A stretch of DNA of 64,000 nucleotides from Allobosea psychrotolerans (GCF_002917105.1 NZ_PQFZ01000004.1:186001-250000), one strand, 5' to 3'. Counted from the first letter of the stretch, positions 7,684 to 16,647 are shown. The notes: a model not told the origin generated them from the letters alone. Numbers and translations are program-made.

Positions 7684-8304
7684 TCAGGACGATCCGGAGC
7701 CCGGCAGGTTCGGGAACGACCAGCCGAACAGGATCGACCCAGCCCGCAGGCCGAAGGTGGTCACGATGCCGACAAGCATGACGATGACCGGTTCGATCAC
7801 CAGGCTCGACAGAAGCGCGGTCATCGCTGCCCCTGCGGCTGCGGCCGTGACGTAGAAATCGCGGCTCCACAGCACCATGGGCCGGTCGCCGGCCAGGATG
7901 TCGCGCAGGATGCCGCCGAAGGAGGCGGTCATTGCGCCGAGCGCGATCGCTGACAGGGGCGAGATGCCGACATCGAGCGCCTTCAGCGTGCCGGCAACGG
8001 CAAAGAGCGCAAGCCCGGCCGAGTCGGCCCAGATCAGCAGGCGCTTGCCGGCCCAGCCATCCAGCATGCCGGGCCTGAAATAGGCGGTGCCCCAGGCTGC
8101 AAGCGCGACGCCCGAGCAGACCAGGACATCGGCAGGATCACGCACCCAGAAGACGATGCGCCCGAGCAGAAGATCGCGCAGCGTGCCGCCGCCGACGCCG
8201 GTCACCGTCGCGAGCAGGATGAAGCCGAACGGGTCCATGCCCTTGCGGGTCGCGACCAGCGCGCCGGTCAATGCAAAGACGGCGACGCCGGCGGCTTCGA
8301 GCAC
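7684..8304 (-). CDS. Trimeric intracellular cation channel (TRIC/UPF0126) family protein
   Basis: A 206-residue integral membrane protein with about seven helices. Two homologous halves are visible, each with a Gly-rich signature: TGVGGGTLRDLLLGR near 34-48 and TASFGGILRDILAGD near 121-135. This duplicated GGG-x-x-RD pattern defines the TRIC/UPF0126 (YicG/YadS-like) family, whose members form trimeric cation-permeable channels. The bacterial physiological role is not settled. Its start is three bases from the grpE stop, so it is probably translated from the grpE transcript. Confidence 0.87.
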   Translation of the reverse strand: MLEAAGVAVFALTGALVATRKGMDPFGFILLATVTGVGGGTLRDLLLGRIVFWVRDPADVLVCSGVALAAWGTAYFRPGMLDGWAGKRLLIWADSAGLALFAVAGTLKALDVGISPLSAIALGAMTASFGGILRDILAGDRPMVLWSRDFYVTAAAAGAAMTALLSSLVIEPVIVMLVGIVTTFGLRAGSILFGWSFPNLPGSGSS

Positions 8305-8307
8305 GGC

Positions 8308-8922
8308 TCAGTGGCCGGACGGAGTGCTGCCGGAGGTGTCCGGGGTCGAAGGTTCCTGCGGCTTGGGCGCGCCGGCGGAGACGCCGACCAGGGCCGGCCG
8401 CAGCACGCGCTCGCCGATCTTGTAGCCCGATTGCACGACCTTTGAGACCATGCCCTTGGGTGTTTCGGCATCGGGCGCCTCGAACATGGCCTGATGCAGG
8501 TTGGGGTCGAACTTCTCGCCCTGCGGGTCGATCTTGCGCACGCCGTGACGCTCCAGCGTCTTCAGCAGGTCGCGCTCGGTCAGCTCGACGCCCTCGATCA
8601 GCGCGGCTAGCGCCGCTTCGGCTGCCGTGCGTGCGGCTTCGGGCACGCTCTCCAGCGCGCGGCGCAGATTGTCGGCCGAGCCCAGCATGTCGCGGGCGAA
8701 GCTCGTCACCGCATAGGCCTTGGCGTCGGAGATCTCGCGCTCGGTGCGCCGGCGCAAATTCTCCATGTCGGCGAGCGTGCGCAGCAGCTTGTCCTTGAAG
8801 TCGTCGCGCTCCGATTCCAGCCGGGCGAGATTGGCCTCGGCATTGGAGGCGGCTTCATTGGCCAGTTCCTCGCTGGTCGCGGTATCGATCTCGGGCTCTT
8901 CTTTCGCAGGCTTCTGCGTCAT
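8308..8922 (-). CDS. grpE: Nucleotide exchange factor for DnaK
   Basis: A 204-residue cytoplasmic GrpE, which releases ADP from DnaK. There is an acidic N-terminal tail, a long coiled-coil helix (about 25-75, with [21 protein letters not shown]), the family segment [19 protein letters not shown], and a C-terminal beta domain with HQAMFEAP and [22 protein letters not shown] Gly/Ser/Pro tail follows. The ATG at 8922 (MTQKPAKEE) is preferred to the open extension upstream. No CIRCE element or hrcA is visible upstream; the neighbour on that side is glnD, also on the minus strand. Confidence 0.95.
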   Translation of the reverse strand: MTQKPAKEEPEIDTATSEELANEAASNAEANLARLESERDDFKDKLLRTLADMENLRRRTEREISDAKAYAVTSFARDMLGSADNLRRALESVPEAARTAAEAALAALIEGVELTERDLLKTLERHGVRKIDPQGEKFDPNLHQAMFEAPDAETPKGMVSKVVQSGYKIGERVLRPALVGVSAGAPKPQEPSTPDTSGSTPSGH

Positions 8923-9030
8923 GGCGTCATCCAATTCCAAATAGATCGCAATCCCAGGCGGATCGGGGGCCCGCGCACGCGAGGGGCGCAACGGCGTTCC
9001 GGGCCGATATCGGACTTGTCGCCAGCGAAA

Positions 9031-11838
9031 TCAAGCGCGTGCGGGCGCTTTGGCCTTGGCTGCAGCCGGCTTGTCGTGATCGAAGGCGAAGACGTCGAGC
9101 AGCGCTCTGCGGATGGTGAGCTGGCGCGCGGTCGAGACGATCTTCGCCGCCGTCAGGTCGGTGACGTAAAACACGTCGACCGCCTTCTCGCCGAAAGTGG
9201 CGATATGGGCCGAAGCGATGTTGAGGTTGAGCTTCCCGATCGCGGTAGTCAAATCGTAGAGCAGGCCGGGCCTGTCCAGCCCCGAGACCTCGAGCACGGT
9301 GTGGCGGGCCGAGAGCACATTGTCGATGATGACCTCGGGCGCGAGCTGGAAGGTCTGGCCGCGCGGCGGCGGGGCGCGGCGCTGCGCCACCAGATCCGCG
9401 ATCTTGATCTCACCCTTCAACGCGCGCTCGATCGCGGCCGCGATCCGCTCGGCCCGGCGCAGTTCGTCGTCGTCCCGGTCGAAGGCGCGCGAGATCGAGA
9501 TCGTGTCGAGCACGAGCCCGTCGGTGGTGGTGAAGATCTGCGCGTCGGCGATATTGCCGCCGGCGGCTGCGCAGGCTCCGGTGACGATCGCCAGCAGTCG
9601 CGGATGGTCAGGCGCCAGGATGGTGAGCTCGGTGATGCCGCGGAACTGGTCGGTCTCGACGGCGGTCGCTGTGGTGCGGCCCTCGCTCTCGGCCTGGCGC
9701 AGGAAGCGGGCGTGCTTCTCCTGGCGGGCGAGGTCGGTCTTGATCCAGTAGGGCGGATAATGGCGGGCGAGATAGGCGTTGCGCTCGGTCTCGGGCCAAT
9801 CGGCGAGCTGTTCCTTCAGCGCATCCTGCTTCTTCTCGACGCGGGCCTTGCGCTCGATCACGGAATAGCCGCCGGCGAGCACGATCTCGGTCTCATAATA
9901 GAGCGTGCGCAGGAGCTGGCCCTTCCAGCCGTTCCAGACGCCGGGGCCGACCGCCTTGATGTCGGCGACGGTGAGGATGAGCAGGAGCTTCAACCGCTCC
10001 AGCGTCTGCACGGTCGCGGCAAAGGTCTCGATCGTCTTGGGGTCGCCGAGATCGCGGCTCTGGGCGACGGTCGACATGTCGAGATGATGCTCGACCAGCC
10101 AGGCGACCGTCTCGGTCTGCGCCTCGCTCAAGCCCAGCCGGGGGCAGAGCTTGCGGGCGATCTTGGCGCCGGCGATCGAGTGGTCCTCGATCCGGCCCTT
10201 GGCGATGTCGTGCAGGAACAATGCGACATAAAGCGCGCGGCGGTTGGCGACCGTCGGCATGATCTCGTTGGCCAGCGGATGCTCGATTTCGAGAACGCCG
10301 GCATCGATCTCCGCCAGAACGCCGATCGAGCGGATCAGGTGCTCGTCGACTGTATAGTGATGATACATGTTGAACTGCATCATCGCGACGACGCGGCCGA
10401 AATCCGGGATGAAGCGCCCGAGCAGCCCCGACTCGTTCATCCGTCGCAGCACCGGCTCCGGCGAGCGCCGCCCGGTCAGGATCTCCAGGAAGATGCGGTT
10501 GGCTTCGGGGTCGTGGCGCAATTGCGCGGTGACCAGGCGCAGCGACTGTGTCACCAGCCGGCTGGTGTCGGGGTGGATGGCGATGTCGTCGCGGCTGGCG
10601 ATCTCATAGAGTCGCAGCAGGTTGACCGGATCGCGCCGGAAGGCGTTGTCGTCGATCACGTTGAGGCGCTGGCTCTTCAGCGTGAAGTCGGGGTGGCCGA
10701 GGGCGCGCACGCGTTTGCGCTTGGCGAACGAGCCGAGCAGGCGCGAGAGCGAAGCGCGCGGCTTCTGCTGGCGCGCCTCCAGGGCCGCACAGACGATGGC
10801 GGTCAGATCGCCGACATCCTTGGCGACGAGGAAATAGGCCTTCATGAAGCGTTCGACCGGCGCCTGGCCGCTGCGCCCGGCATAGCCGATCGCGGCGGCG
10901 ACCTGGCGCTGGAGGTCGAAGGACAGGCGCTCCTCGGCCCGGCCGGTGATGAAATGCATCCAGCAGCGCACGCGCCAGAGGAACTCCTCCGAACGCTGGA
11001 ACATCACGAGTTCCTTGCGGTCGAACAGGCCGGCTGCGACCAGTTCGCTGACATCATCGACGCGATAGGCGTATTTCGCGATCCAGAACAGGGTGTTGAG
11101 GTCGCGCAGGCCGCCCTTGCCGTCCTTGACGTTGGGCTCGACCAGATAGCGCGACGTGCCGGCGCGGCGCACGCGCGTCTCGCGCTCGGCGAGCTTGGCC
11201 TCGGTGAAGGCCGGAGCGGTGCCCTCCACCACCTCGGCCCCGAAGCGGCGCACCATCTCGTCGAAGAGCGATCTGTCGCCGATAAGGAAACGCGCTTCGA
11301 GCAGCGCGGTCCGGATCGTCATGTCGGCGCGCGCCTCGCGCATGCAGTCATCGATCGAGCGCACGGAGTGGCCGACCTTCAGCTTCAGGTCCCAGAGCGG
11401 GTAGAGCATCGCCTCGACCACGCTCTCGCCCCAGGCGGTCTGCTTGTGCGGGAACAGGAACAGCAGGTCGACATCGGAGCCGGGCGCGAGCGTGCCGCGC
11501 CCATAGCCGCCGACCGCGACGACGGCGATGCGCTCGGATTGCGACGGGTTGACCGCCTGGTAGAAATGCTCGCTCGCCGCGATATGCAGGCAGGCGATGA
11601 TCCCGTCCATCGTCGCGGAGATGCGCTCGGCGCAGGCTAATCCGTTGCGCGGGCCGGCGAGCAGATCCTTGGCCGAGGCGTGGCCTTCCTCGAGCACGCC
11701 GCGCAGATGCGCCACCAGCGCCTGGCGCATCTCTGCGGTGGAGGGCTTGCCCAATCGGGCGATGAGGTTCGCGACGGCCCGGGCGGGGTTCTCCAGCACC
11801 TCGGCGAGCGCGAGGCGCGGCTGATCGGCGACGGACAC
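9031..11838 (-). CDS. glnD: [Protein-PII] uridylyltransferase / uridylyl-removing enzyme
   Basis: A 935-residue nitrogen sensor that uridylylates PII proteins when glutamine is low and removes UMP when it is high. Domains in order: nucleotidyltransferase with GSDVD at 120-124; a helical linker; an HD phosphohydrolase domain (HHYTVDEH near 490, LFLHDIAKG near 545); and two C-terminal ACT domains (ELTILAPDHPRLLAIVTG and VLEVSGLDRPGLLYDLTTA) that bind glutamine. It is full length. The ATG at 11838 begins MSVADQPRLA. The window also holds rpoN and ptsN, which act in the same regulatory network, though at a distance. Confidence 0.97.
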   Translation of the reverse strand: MSVADQPRLALAEVLENPARAVANLIARLGKPSTAEMRQALVAHLRGVLEEGHASAKDLLAGPRNGLACAERISATMDGIIACLHIAASEHFYQAVNPSQSERIAVVAVGGYGRGTLAPGSDVDLLFLFPHKQTAWGESVVEAMLYPLWDLKLKVGHSVRSIDDCMREARADMTIRTALLEARFLIGDRSLFDEMVRRFGAEVVEGTAPAFTEAKLAERETRVRRAGTSRYLVEPNVKDGKGGLRDLNTLFWIAKYAYRVDDVSELVAAGLFDRKELVMFQRSEEFLWRVRCWMHFITGRAEERLSFDLQRQVAAAIGYAGRSGQAPVERFMKAYFLVAKDVGDLTAIVCAALEARQQKPRASLSRLLGSFAKRKRVRALGHPDFTLKSQRLNVIDDNAFRRDPVNLLRLYEIASRDDIAIHPDTSRLVTQSLRLVTAQLRHDPEANRIFLEILTGRRSPEPVLRRMNESGLLGRFIPDFGRVVAMMQFNMYHHYTVDEHLIRSIGVLAEIDAGVLEIEHPLANEIMPTVANRRALYVALFLHDIAKGRIEDHSIAGAKIARKLCPRLGLSEAQTETVAWLVEHHLDMSTVAQSRDLGDPKTIETFAATVQTLERLKLLLILTVADIKAVGPGVWNGWKGQLLRTLYYETEIVLAGGYSVIERKARVEKKQDALKEQLADWPETERNAYLARHYPPYWIKTDLARQEKHARFLRQAESEGRTTATAVETDQFRGITELTILAPDHPRLLAIVTGACAAAGGNIADAQIFTTTDGLVLDTISISRAFDRDDDELRRAERIAAAIERALKGEIKIADLVAQRRAPPPRGQTFQLAPEVIIDNVLSARHTVLEVSGLDRPGLLYDLTTAIGKLNLNIASAHIATFGEKAVDVFYVTDLTAAKIVSTARQLTIRRALLDVFAFDHDKPAAAKAKAPARA

Positions 11839-11880
11839 GGCGGCTCACCCTCGATTCCGGGCCATGCGGCCTCGGCCCAT

Positions 11881-11996
11881 TCCGCTCGTTAACATGCCGG
11901 CGGGATTCGCAAAGCAGATAAATTATACATTACCAACATGTGTAATTTACAATTCAACATCACAAGATGTCGTGTTTGACAAACAGAACGAGCGGA
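11881..11996. repeat. AT-rich island bounded by 10-bp inverted repeats
   Basis: TCCGCTCGTT (11881-11890) and AACGAGCGGA (11987-11996) are perfect inverted repeats flanking about 96 bases that are far more AT-rich than the rest of the window. No target-site duplication is evident on the flanks. It may be a decayed miniature mobile element or simply a regulatory region between glnD and the ABC importer. Confidence 0.45.
11921..11947. promoter_or_regulatory. Operator-like dyad upstream of the ABC importer operon
   Basis: AATTATACAT (11921-11930) and ATGTGTAATT (11938-11947) pair at nine of ten positions around a seven-base spacer. It sits just upstream of the putative -35 of the importer operon, where an activator would bind. 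No regulator gene is adjacent. Confidence 0.4.
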
Positions 11997-12003
11997 CCTA
12001 AAA
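11976..12003 (+). promoter_or_regulatory. Putative sigma-70 promoter of the ABC importer operon
   Basis: TTGACA at 11976-11981 and CTAAAA at 11998-12003 are separated by 16 bases. The first gene starts about 130 bases downstream. The -35 is perfect; the -10 is weak, consistent with a regulated promoter. Confidence 0.4.
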
Positions 12004-12131
12004 GACGGATACGCGCCGATTTGAGCCAGCAGCTTGCGGGCGCGAAATAAATGCAGCTAAAGCGTCGGGGCCAAGGGCAGGCTTGCGAGTCTGCTCCGAT
12101 CCCTGCGCGTCATCGCAACAAGGGATCGATC

Positions 12132-13103
12132 ATGAGCATTATCACCCGCCGCCTCGCCATCGCCGGTTTCGCCGCCGCCTCGCTCGCTCTGGGCGCCCCA
12201 TCCGCCTTTGCGCAGGCCCCCAAGGAAATCCGCATCGACTACGCGACCTACAACCCCGTCAGCCTCGTGCTGAAGGAGCGCGGCATCCTCGAAAAGGCGC
12301 TCGCCCCCGAGGGCATCGCGGTGCGCTGGGTCCAGTCGGCCGGCTCCAACAAGGCGCTCGAATTCCTCAATGCCGGCTCGCTCGATTTCGGCTCGACCGC
12401 AGGTGCCGCCGCCCTGATCGGCAAGGTCAACGGCAACCCGATCAAGTCGATCTATGTCTATTCGCGGCCGGAATGGACCGCCCTCGTCACTGGCGCCAGG
12501 AGCGAGATCAGCAAGGTCGCCGATCTCAAGGGCAAGCGCGTTGCCGTGACGCGCGGCACCGACCCGCATATCTTCCTGGTCAGGGCGCTGGCCGAGGCCA
12601 GGCTGACCGAGAAGGACGTCAAGCTCGTCCTGCTGCAGCATGCCGATGGTCGGCTTGCTCTGGAGCGCGGCGATGTCGACGCCTGGGCCGGGCTCGACCC
12701 GCTGATGGCGGCGGCCGAGGTCGAGAGCGGCGCAAGACTCTTCCACCGCAAGGCGCAGGACAACACCTGGGGCATCCTCAATGTCCGCGAGGCCTTCGCC
12801 AGGGAAAATCCGGCCCTCGTGCGCAAGGTCACCGCCGCCTATGAGGAGGCGCGCGCCTATGCGCTCGCCAACCCGGCGGAGCTGAAGAAGACGCTGATCG
12901 ACTACACCAAGCTCTCGGATGCCGTGATCGCGCGCCAGCTCACCCGCACCGAGCTGACGCATTCCAGCATCGGCCAGGCGCAGGCCGATACGATCATCGC
13001 CGCCGGCCTCGCCCTGAAGGAAGCCGGCGTGCTGCCCGCGACGACCGACATCAAGGCGGTCGTCGACGACCTGCTTGACCGGCGCTTCGCTGCGACCAAC
13101 TGA
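12132..13103 (+). CDS. ssuA: Periplasmic binding protein of a sulfonate/nitrate-type ABC importer
   Basis: A 323-residue solute-binding protein with a signal peptide (MSIITRRLAIAGF, cleavage near AFA-Q at about 28). The mature part follows the NMT1/SsuA pattern: an opening IRIDYATYNPVSLVLKERG, then GSNKALEFLNAGSLDFGSTAGAAAL, and ADLKGKRVAVTRGT. Sequence alone fixes a class (aliphatic sulfonate, nitrate or taurine) rather than the exact ligand. AAGGG precedes the ATG at 12132; the frame is open further upstream without family-like residues. It is first in a three-gene operon with permease and ATPase. No sulfonate monooxygenase gene lies in the window. Confidence 0.88.
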   Translation: MSIITRRLAIAGFAAASLALGAPSAFAQAPKEIRIDYATYNPVSLVLKERGILEKALAPEGIAVRWVQSAGSNKALEFLNAGSLDFGSTAGAAALIGKVNGNPIKSIYVYSRPEWTALVTGARSEISKVADLKGKRVAVTRGTDPHIFLVRALAEARLTEKDVKLVLLQHADGRLALERGDVDAWAGLDPLMAAAEVESGARLFHRKAQDNTWGILNVREAFARENPALVRKVTAAYEEARAYALANPAELKKTLIDYTKLSDAVIARQLTRTELTHSSIGQAQADTIIAAGLALKEAGVLPATTDIKAVVDDLLDRRFAATN

Positions 13104-13118
13104 GGCGGTCGAGGCGCG

Positions 13119-13961
13119 ATGAGCACGCTGGAGATCGCGGCCGCGACGCAGGCGAAAACGACGGGCTCGCCCGGCGCCAGCGCTCGTCGCCCCAGCTCTC
13201 GTCGCCTCGGTCTCGCCGGCTGGCTGCTGCCGATCGCGCTCGCCGCGCTTTGGGAGCTGCTGGTCCGGGCCGGCATCGCCAATGGCCGCCTGATGCCGCC
13301 GCCCAGCGTGGTCGGGCGGACGCTCTGGGGGCTGGCGGCCTCGGGCGAGCTCCTGACCCATGTCACGGCGACGCTCTGGCGCGTCGCCGCCGGCTTCGGA
13401 CTGGGCGCAGGCGTCGGCACGGTGCTGGGCGCATTGACGGGCGCGTTGCCTGTTGCGCGCGGCCTGCTCGATCCGACGCTGCAGGCGCTGCGTGCGATCC
13501 CCTCGATCGCCTGGGTGCCGCTCTTCATCCTGTGGTTCGGCATCTTCGAGGCCTCGAAGGTCGCGCTGATCGCGGTCGGCGTGTTCTTCCCGGTCTATCT
13601 CGGGGTGGCGGCGGCGATCCAGGGCATCGATCGCCGGATCGTCGAGGTCGGCCGCGTCTTCCGGCTCGGCCGGCTCGCCATGGTCCGGCGCGTGCTGCTG
13701 CCGGCGATCCTGCCGGCCTGGTTCACCTCGCTGCGCTCAGGGCTAGGCCTCGGCTTCATGTTCGTGGTCGCCGCCGAGATCATGGGCGCGAGCGAGGGCC
13801 TCGGTTACCTGCTCGTGGACGGCCAGCAGCTCGGCCGCCCCGACACCATCATCGCGGCCATCATCAGTTTCGCCGTGCTCGGCAAGCTGGCCGACGGGCT
13901 GCTGCTCGCCATCACGCGGCCTTTCCTCGCCTGGCAGGATCTCGGCCGCGACACGCTCTGA
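13119..13961 (+). CDS. ssuC: ABC importer permease (SsuC type)
   Basis: A 280-residue inner-membrane permease with about six helices of the BPD_transp_1 fold. The coupling loop (EAA motif) lies near 178-205, around EVGRVFRLGRLAMVRRVLLP, which docks on the ATPase. PSIAWVPLFILWFGIFEASK is typical of the SsuC/NrtB/TauC group. The gene starts 15 bases after the binding-protein gene and ends 12 before the ATPase gene, so it belongs to that operon. Gly/Ala/Arg-rich residues at the N-terminus precede the first helix. Confidence 0.92.
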   Translation: MSTLEIAAATQAKTTGSPGASARRPSSRRLGLAGWLLPIALAALWELLVRAGIANGRLMPPPSVVGRTLWGLAASGELLTHVTATLWRVAAGFGLGAGVGTVLGALTGALPVARGLLDPTLQALRAIPSIAWVPLFILWFGIFEASKVALIAVGVFFPVYLGVAAAIQGIDRRIVEVGRVFRLGRLAMVRRVLLPAILPAWFTSLRSGLGLGFMFVVAAEIMGASEGLGYLLVDGQQLGRPDTIIAAIISFAVLGKLADGLLLAITRPFLAWQDLGRDTL

Positions 13962-13973
13962 AAGGCATCCCCG

Positions 13974-14756
13974 ATGCTGAGCTTCGAGACCCTCTCGAAA
14001 ACCTATGCCGACGGCACGCGCGCCTTGTCGGCGATCACCGCCAGCGTGGCGGCGGGCGAGATCCTCGCCCTCGTCGGCGGCTCCGGCTGCGGCAAGACCA
14101 CGTTGCTGCGCTTGATCGCGGGCCTCGACCGGCCGAGCGCCGGGCGCATCCTGCTCGATGGCGAGGCGATCCTGGAGCCGCGCGCCGATGTCGGCGTGAT
14201 CTTCCAGGAGCCGCGATTGTTTCCCTGGCTCAGCGTTGCCGACAATGTCGCCTTCGGGCTCTCGCATCTCTCCGCCTTCGAGCGCGAGGGGCTGGTGACC
14301 AATGCGCTCGTCCGCGTCGGGCTCGCCGGCTATGAGAAGCGCTGGCCGCGCGAGCTCTCCGGTGGCCAGCAGCAGCGCATCGCCATCGCCCGGGCGCTGA
14401 TCACGCGGCCCAAGCTGCTGCTGATGGACGAGCCGTTCTCGGCGCTCGACGCCACGACGCGCGCGAGCCTGCACGGCCATTTGCTGGCGCTCTGGGAGGA
14501 AAGCCGGCCGACCGTGGTGATGGTCACGCATGATGTCGAGGAGGCGGTGACCCTGGCCGACCGCATCATCGTGATGCAGCCCAAGCCCGGGCGCATCTTC
14601 GACGAGCTCGACAACCCGCTGGCGCGCCCGCGCGACCGGCTCTCGCCCGCCTTCGAAGCGAGCAAGCGCGAGGTTTTGCGCACGCTCGACCGTTCGCTGC
14701 GGGACGAGGAGCCGCAGCAGCACAAGACCGCCGAGACGGCGGGGATGTGGTGGTAG
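13974..14756 (+). CDS. ssuB: ABC importer ATP-binding protein (SsuB type)
   Basis: A 260-residue cytoplasmic ATPase. Walker A GGSGCGKTT at 35-43, Q-loop Q78 in FQEPRLFPW, signature LSGGQQQR at 128-135, Walker B LLLMDEP at 148-154 and the switch histidine in VTHDVEEA are all intact. RLFPWL after the Q-loop is characteristic of the nitrate/sulfonate/taurine group. It ends the operon and is followed by two strong palindromes (14784 and 14850), the first of which could terminate or stabilise the transcript. Confidence 0.94.
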   Translation: MLSFETLSKTYADGTRALSAITASVAAGEILALVGGSGCGKTTLLRLIAGLDRPSAGRILLDGEAILEPRADVGVIFQEPRLFPWLSVADNVAFGLSHLSAFEREGLVTNALVRVGLAGYEKRWPRELSGGQQQRIAIARALITRPKLLLMDEPFSALDATTRASLHGHLLALWEESRPTVVMVTHDVEEAVTLADRIIVMQPKPGRIFDELDNPLARPRDRLSPAFEASKREVLRTLDRSLRDEEPQQHKTAETAGMWW

Positions 14757-14783
14757 GGTGCAGCCCCCGCGCCGGCAGCCTCA

Positions 14784-14835
14784 GATCACGTTTCTTGCAT
14801 TCGGACGGAATCGCCCGAATGCAAGAAACGTGATC
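14784..14835. repeat. Perfect 21-bp inverted repeat hairpin
   Basis: Arms at 14784-14804 (starting GATCACGTTTCTTGC) and 14815-14835 (ending GCAAGAAACGTGATC) are perfectly complementary over 21 bases with a ten-base loop. It lies 27 bases past the ssuB stop and 14 bases before a second palindrome, forming a compound element. The phrase AACGTGATC recurs at about 20300 beside AGAGCATTG, suggesting that the two palindromes travel together. Confidence 0.85.
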
Positions 14836-14849
14836 GATTCTGAGAGTTT

Positions 14850-14900
14850 AGAGCATTGCTCAAGCGAAAAACCGGTACCCGTTTTTTCGCGCAATGCTCT
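14850..14900. repeat. Short palindromic repeat, family C
   Basis: Ends AGAGCATTGC (14850-14859) and GCAATGCTCT (14891-14900) enclose an inner dyad GCGAAAAA / TTTTTTCGC around ACCGGTACCCG. Diverged or partial copies are seen at 4484, 19500 and possibly 20288. Confidence 0.75.
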
Positions 14901-14967
14901 GGCCTGATCCGGTCGGCGGCACTATCTGCGACGGGCATCGTCGCTTGTCCCCAAGAAGGTTGAAACC

Positions 14968-15477
14968 ATGGATGTCACAGCCCTGCGCGCCCTCCAGGCA
15001 CCGCTCAAGGACCAGTATCGCGAGACGCCCGATGCGGCCGTCATCACGCTGAAGGCGCGGGGCGAGCTCGACGACCAGCACATCGCCTGCAAGGTCGAGA
15101 CCGGCCGCGCCATCGCGCTGGCCGGCCTGCACCCGGCGACCGGCGGTTCCGGCGCCGAGCTCTGCTCCGGCGACATGCTGCTCGAGGCGCTCGTCGCCTG
15201 CGCCGGCGTAACGCTCAAGGCGGTCGCGACCGCGCTCGAGATTGAATTGAAGAAGGGCACTGTCCGGGCCGAGGGCGATCTCGATTTCCGCGGCACGCTG
15301 GGCGTCGCCAAGGACGCGCCCGTCGGCTTCAAGGCGATCCGCCTCTCCTTCGATGTTGAGACCGACGCTCCGCAGGAGAAGCTCGACACGCTGCTGAAGC
15401 TGACCGAGCGCTATTGCGTGGTGTTCCAGACCTTGAATGTGAAGCCGGAGCTCTCAGCGGCACTGAACCGCGGCTGA
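14968..15477 (+). CDS. OsmC family protein
   Basis: A 169-residue OsmC/Ohr-fold protein, a thiol-dependent peroxidase-like family active on organic hydroperoxides. The two expected cysteines are present, C78 in LVACAGVTL and C150 in RYCVVFQTL, with a third at C66 in ELCSGD. The order of elements (substrate-side E/R residues, then a central helix with the first Cys, then a helix with the second) fits OsmC. Ohr proper is shorter and has VCPYS at the second Cys, so a general OsmC-like call is safer. It is monocistronic, downstream of the palindrome cluster. Confidence 0.85.
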   Translation: MDVTALRALQAPLKDQYRETPDAAVITLKARGELDDQHIACKVETGRAIALAGLHPATGGSGAELCSGDMLLEALVACAGVTLKAVATALEIELKKGTVRAEGDLDFRGTLGVAKDAPVGFKAIRLSFDVETDAPQEKLDTLLKLTERYCVVFQTLNVKPELSAALNRG

Positions 15478-15620
15478 GCCTGTCCGCGATCCGTCAACGC
15501 GCTCCGGCCTTCCGCAGCGTTCGCTCCGCAGATCGTGATCCGGGCTGGGCGAGATGGCGGAAGCCGAGCGGGCTTTCGCGGACTATCAGGGCGTCCGCAT
15601 CTTTGACGGAAGGACGCCCC

Positions 15621-16622
15621 ATGCGTATCGCCACCGCCGCCGCCATTCTGCTTGCCCTGGCGGCGCCGGCCAGCGCCCAGCAAACGGGCGTTGCCGCCTA
15701 TGGGGCCCGGCTGGAAGGGTTCGATTACGCCTATCCGGTCAAGGTCCACGGCTTCATCTCGCAGCGTCAGCCGCTCGAGATGGCCTATCTCGACATTCCG
15801 GCGAGCGGCCAGGCGAATGGTCAGACCGTCATGCTCCTGCATGGCAAGAATTTCTGCGCCGGAACCTGGGACGCGACCATCAAGGTCCTGACGCAGGCCG
15901 GTTACCGCGTCGTGGCGCCCGACCAGATCGGCTTCTGCAAATCATCCAAGCCGGCGGGCTACCAGTTCAGCTTTCAGCAATTGGCGGCCAATACGGCCGG
16001 GCTGCTGAAGGAGCTCGGCATTCAGCGCGCCATCGTCGTGGGGCACTCGATGGGCGGCATGCTCGCGGCGCGCTACGCGCTGATGTATCCTGGAACTGTC
16101 GAGCGCCTCGTGCTGGTCGATCCTCTCGGGCTTGAGGACTGGCAGGCGAAGGGCGTTCCCTATGCCACGCTCGACGCAGCCTTTCAGGGCGAGCTGAAGA
16201 CGAGCTTCGAGAGCATCAAGGCCTACCAGCAGCGCTTCTACTACAACGGCAACTGGAAGCCCGAATACGACCAATGGGTCGCGATGCTCGCGGGAATGTA
16301 TGCCGGCGACGGCAAGCAGGCGGTTGCCTGGAATCAGGCGCAGACCTCGGACATGGTCTTCACCCAGCCGGTCGTCCATGATTTCCCGAATATCCGGGTG
16401 CCGACGGCCCTGATGATCGGCGGCAAGGACCGCACCGCTCCGGGAGCCAACCGCGCCACGCCCGAGTTGCAGAAGACCCTCGGCCTCTATCAACAGCTTG
16501 GACGGGAGGCTGCCAAGGCCATTCCCGATGCGCGGCTCGTCGAATTCCCCGAGCTTGGCCATTCCCCGCAGGTCGAGGCTCCCGAGGAATTCCACAAGGT
16601 GCTGCTCCGGCTGCTCAGGTAA
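15621..16622 (+). CDS. Exported alpha/beta hydrolase
   Basis: A 333-residue serine hydrolase with a signal peptide (MRIATAAAILLALAAPASAQ). The nucleophile is S143 in VGHSMGG; the catalytic His is H314 in LGHSPQVEAP; the oxyanion strand motif is LLHGKNFCAGTW. The aspartate probably lies in MIGGKDRTAPG. Substrate is unknown: an ester or epoxide hydrolase activity cannot be separated by eye. GGAAGGA sits nine bases ahead of the ATG at 15621. The product would act in the periplasm, unlike most of this family. It is convergent with rmuC. Confidence 0.88.
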   Translation: MRIATAAAILLALAAPASAQQTGVAAYGARLEGFDYAYPVKVHGFISQRQPLEMAYLDIPASGQANGQTVMLLHGKNFCAGTWDATIKVLTQAGYRVVAPDQIGFCKSSKPAGYQFSFQQLAANTAGLLKELGIQRAIVVGHSMGGMLAARYALMYPGTVERLVLVDPLGLEDWQAKGVPYATLDAAFQGELKTSFESIKAYQQRFYYNGNWKPEYDQWVAMLAGMYAGDGKQAVAWNQAQTSDMVFTQPVVHDFPNIRVPTALMIGGKDRTAPGANRATPELQKTLGLYQQLGREAAKAIPDARLVEFPELGHSPQVEAPEEFHKVLLRLLR

Positions 16623-16647
16623 ATTCAGCGCGCCGGCGAAGCCAGGC

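Noticed and set aside
9016..11640. An 874-codon open frame antisense to glnD
   Set aside because: It mirrors the GlnD coding frame in high-GC DNA, has Arg/Gly/Asp/Leu-rich composition without motifs, and glnD on the other strand is complete and well conserved.
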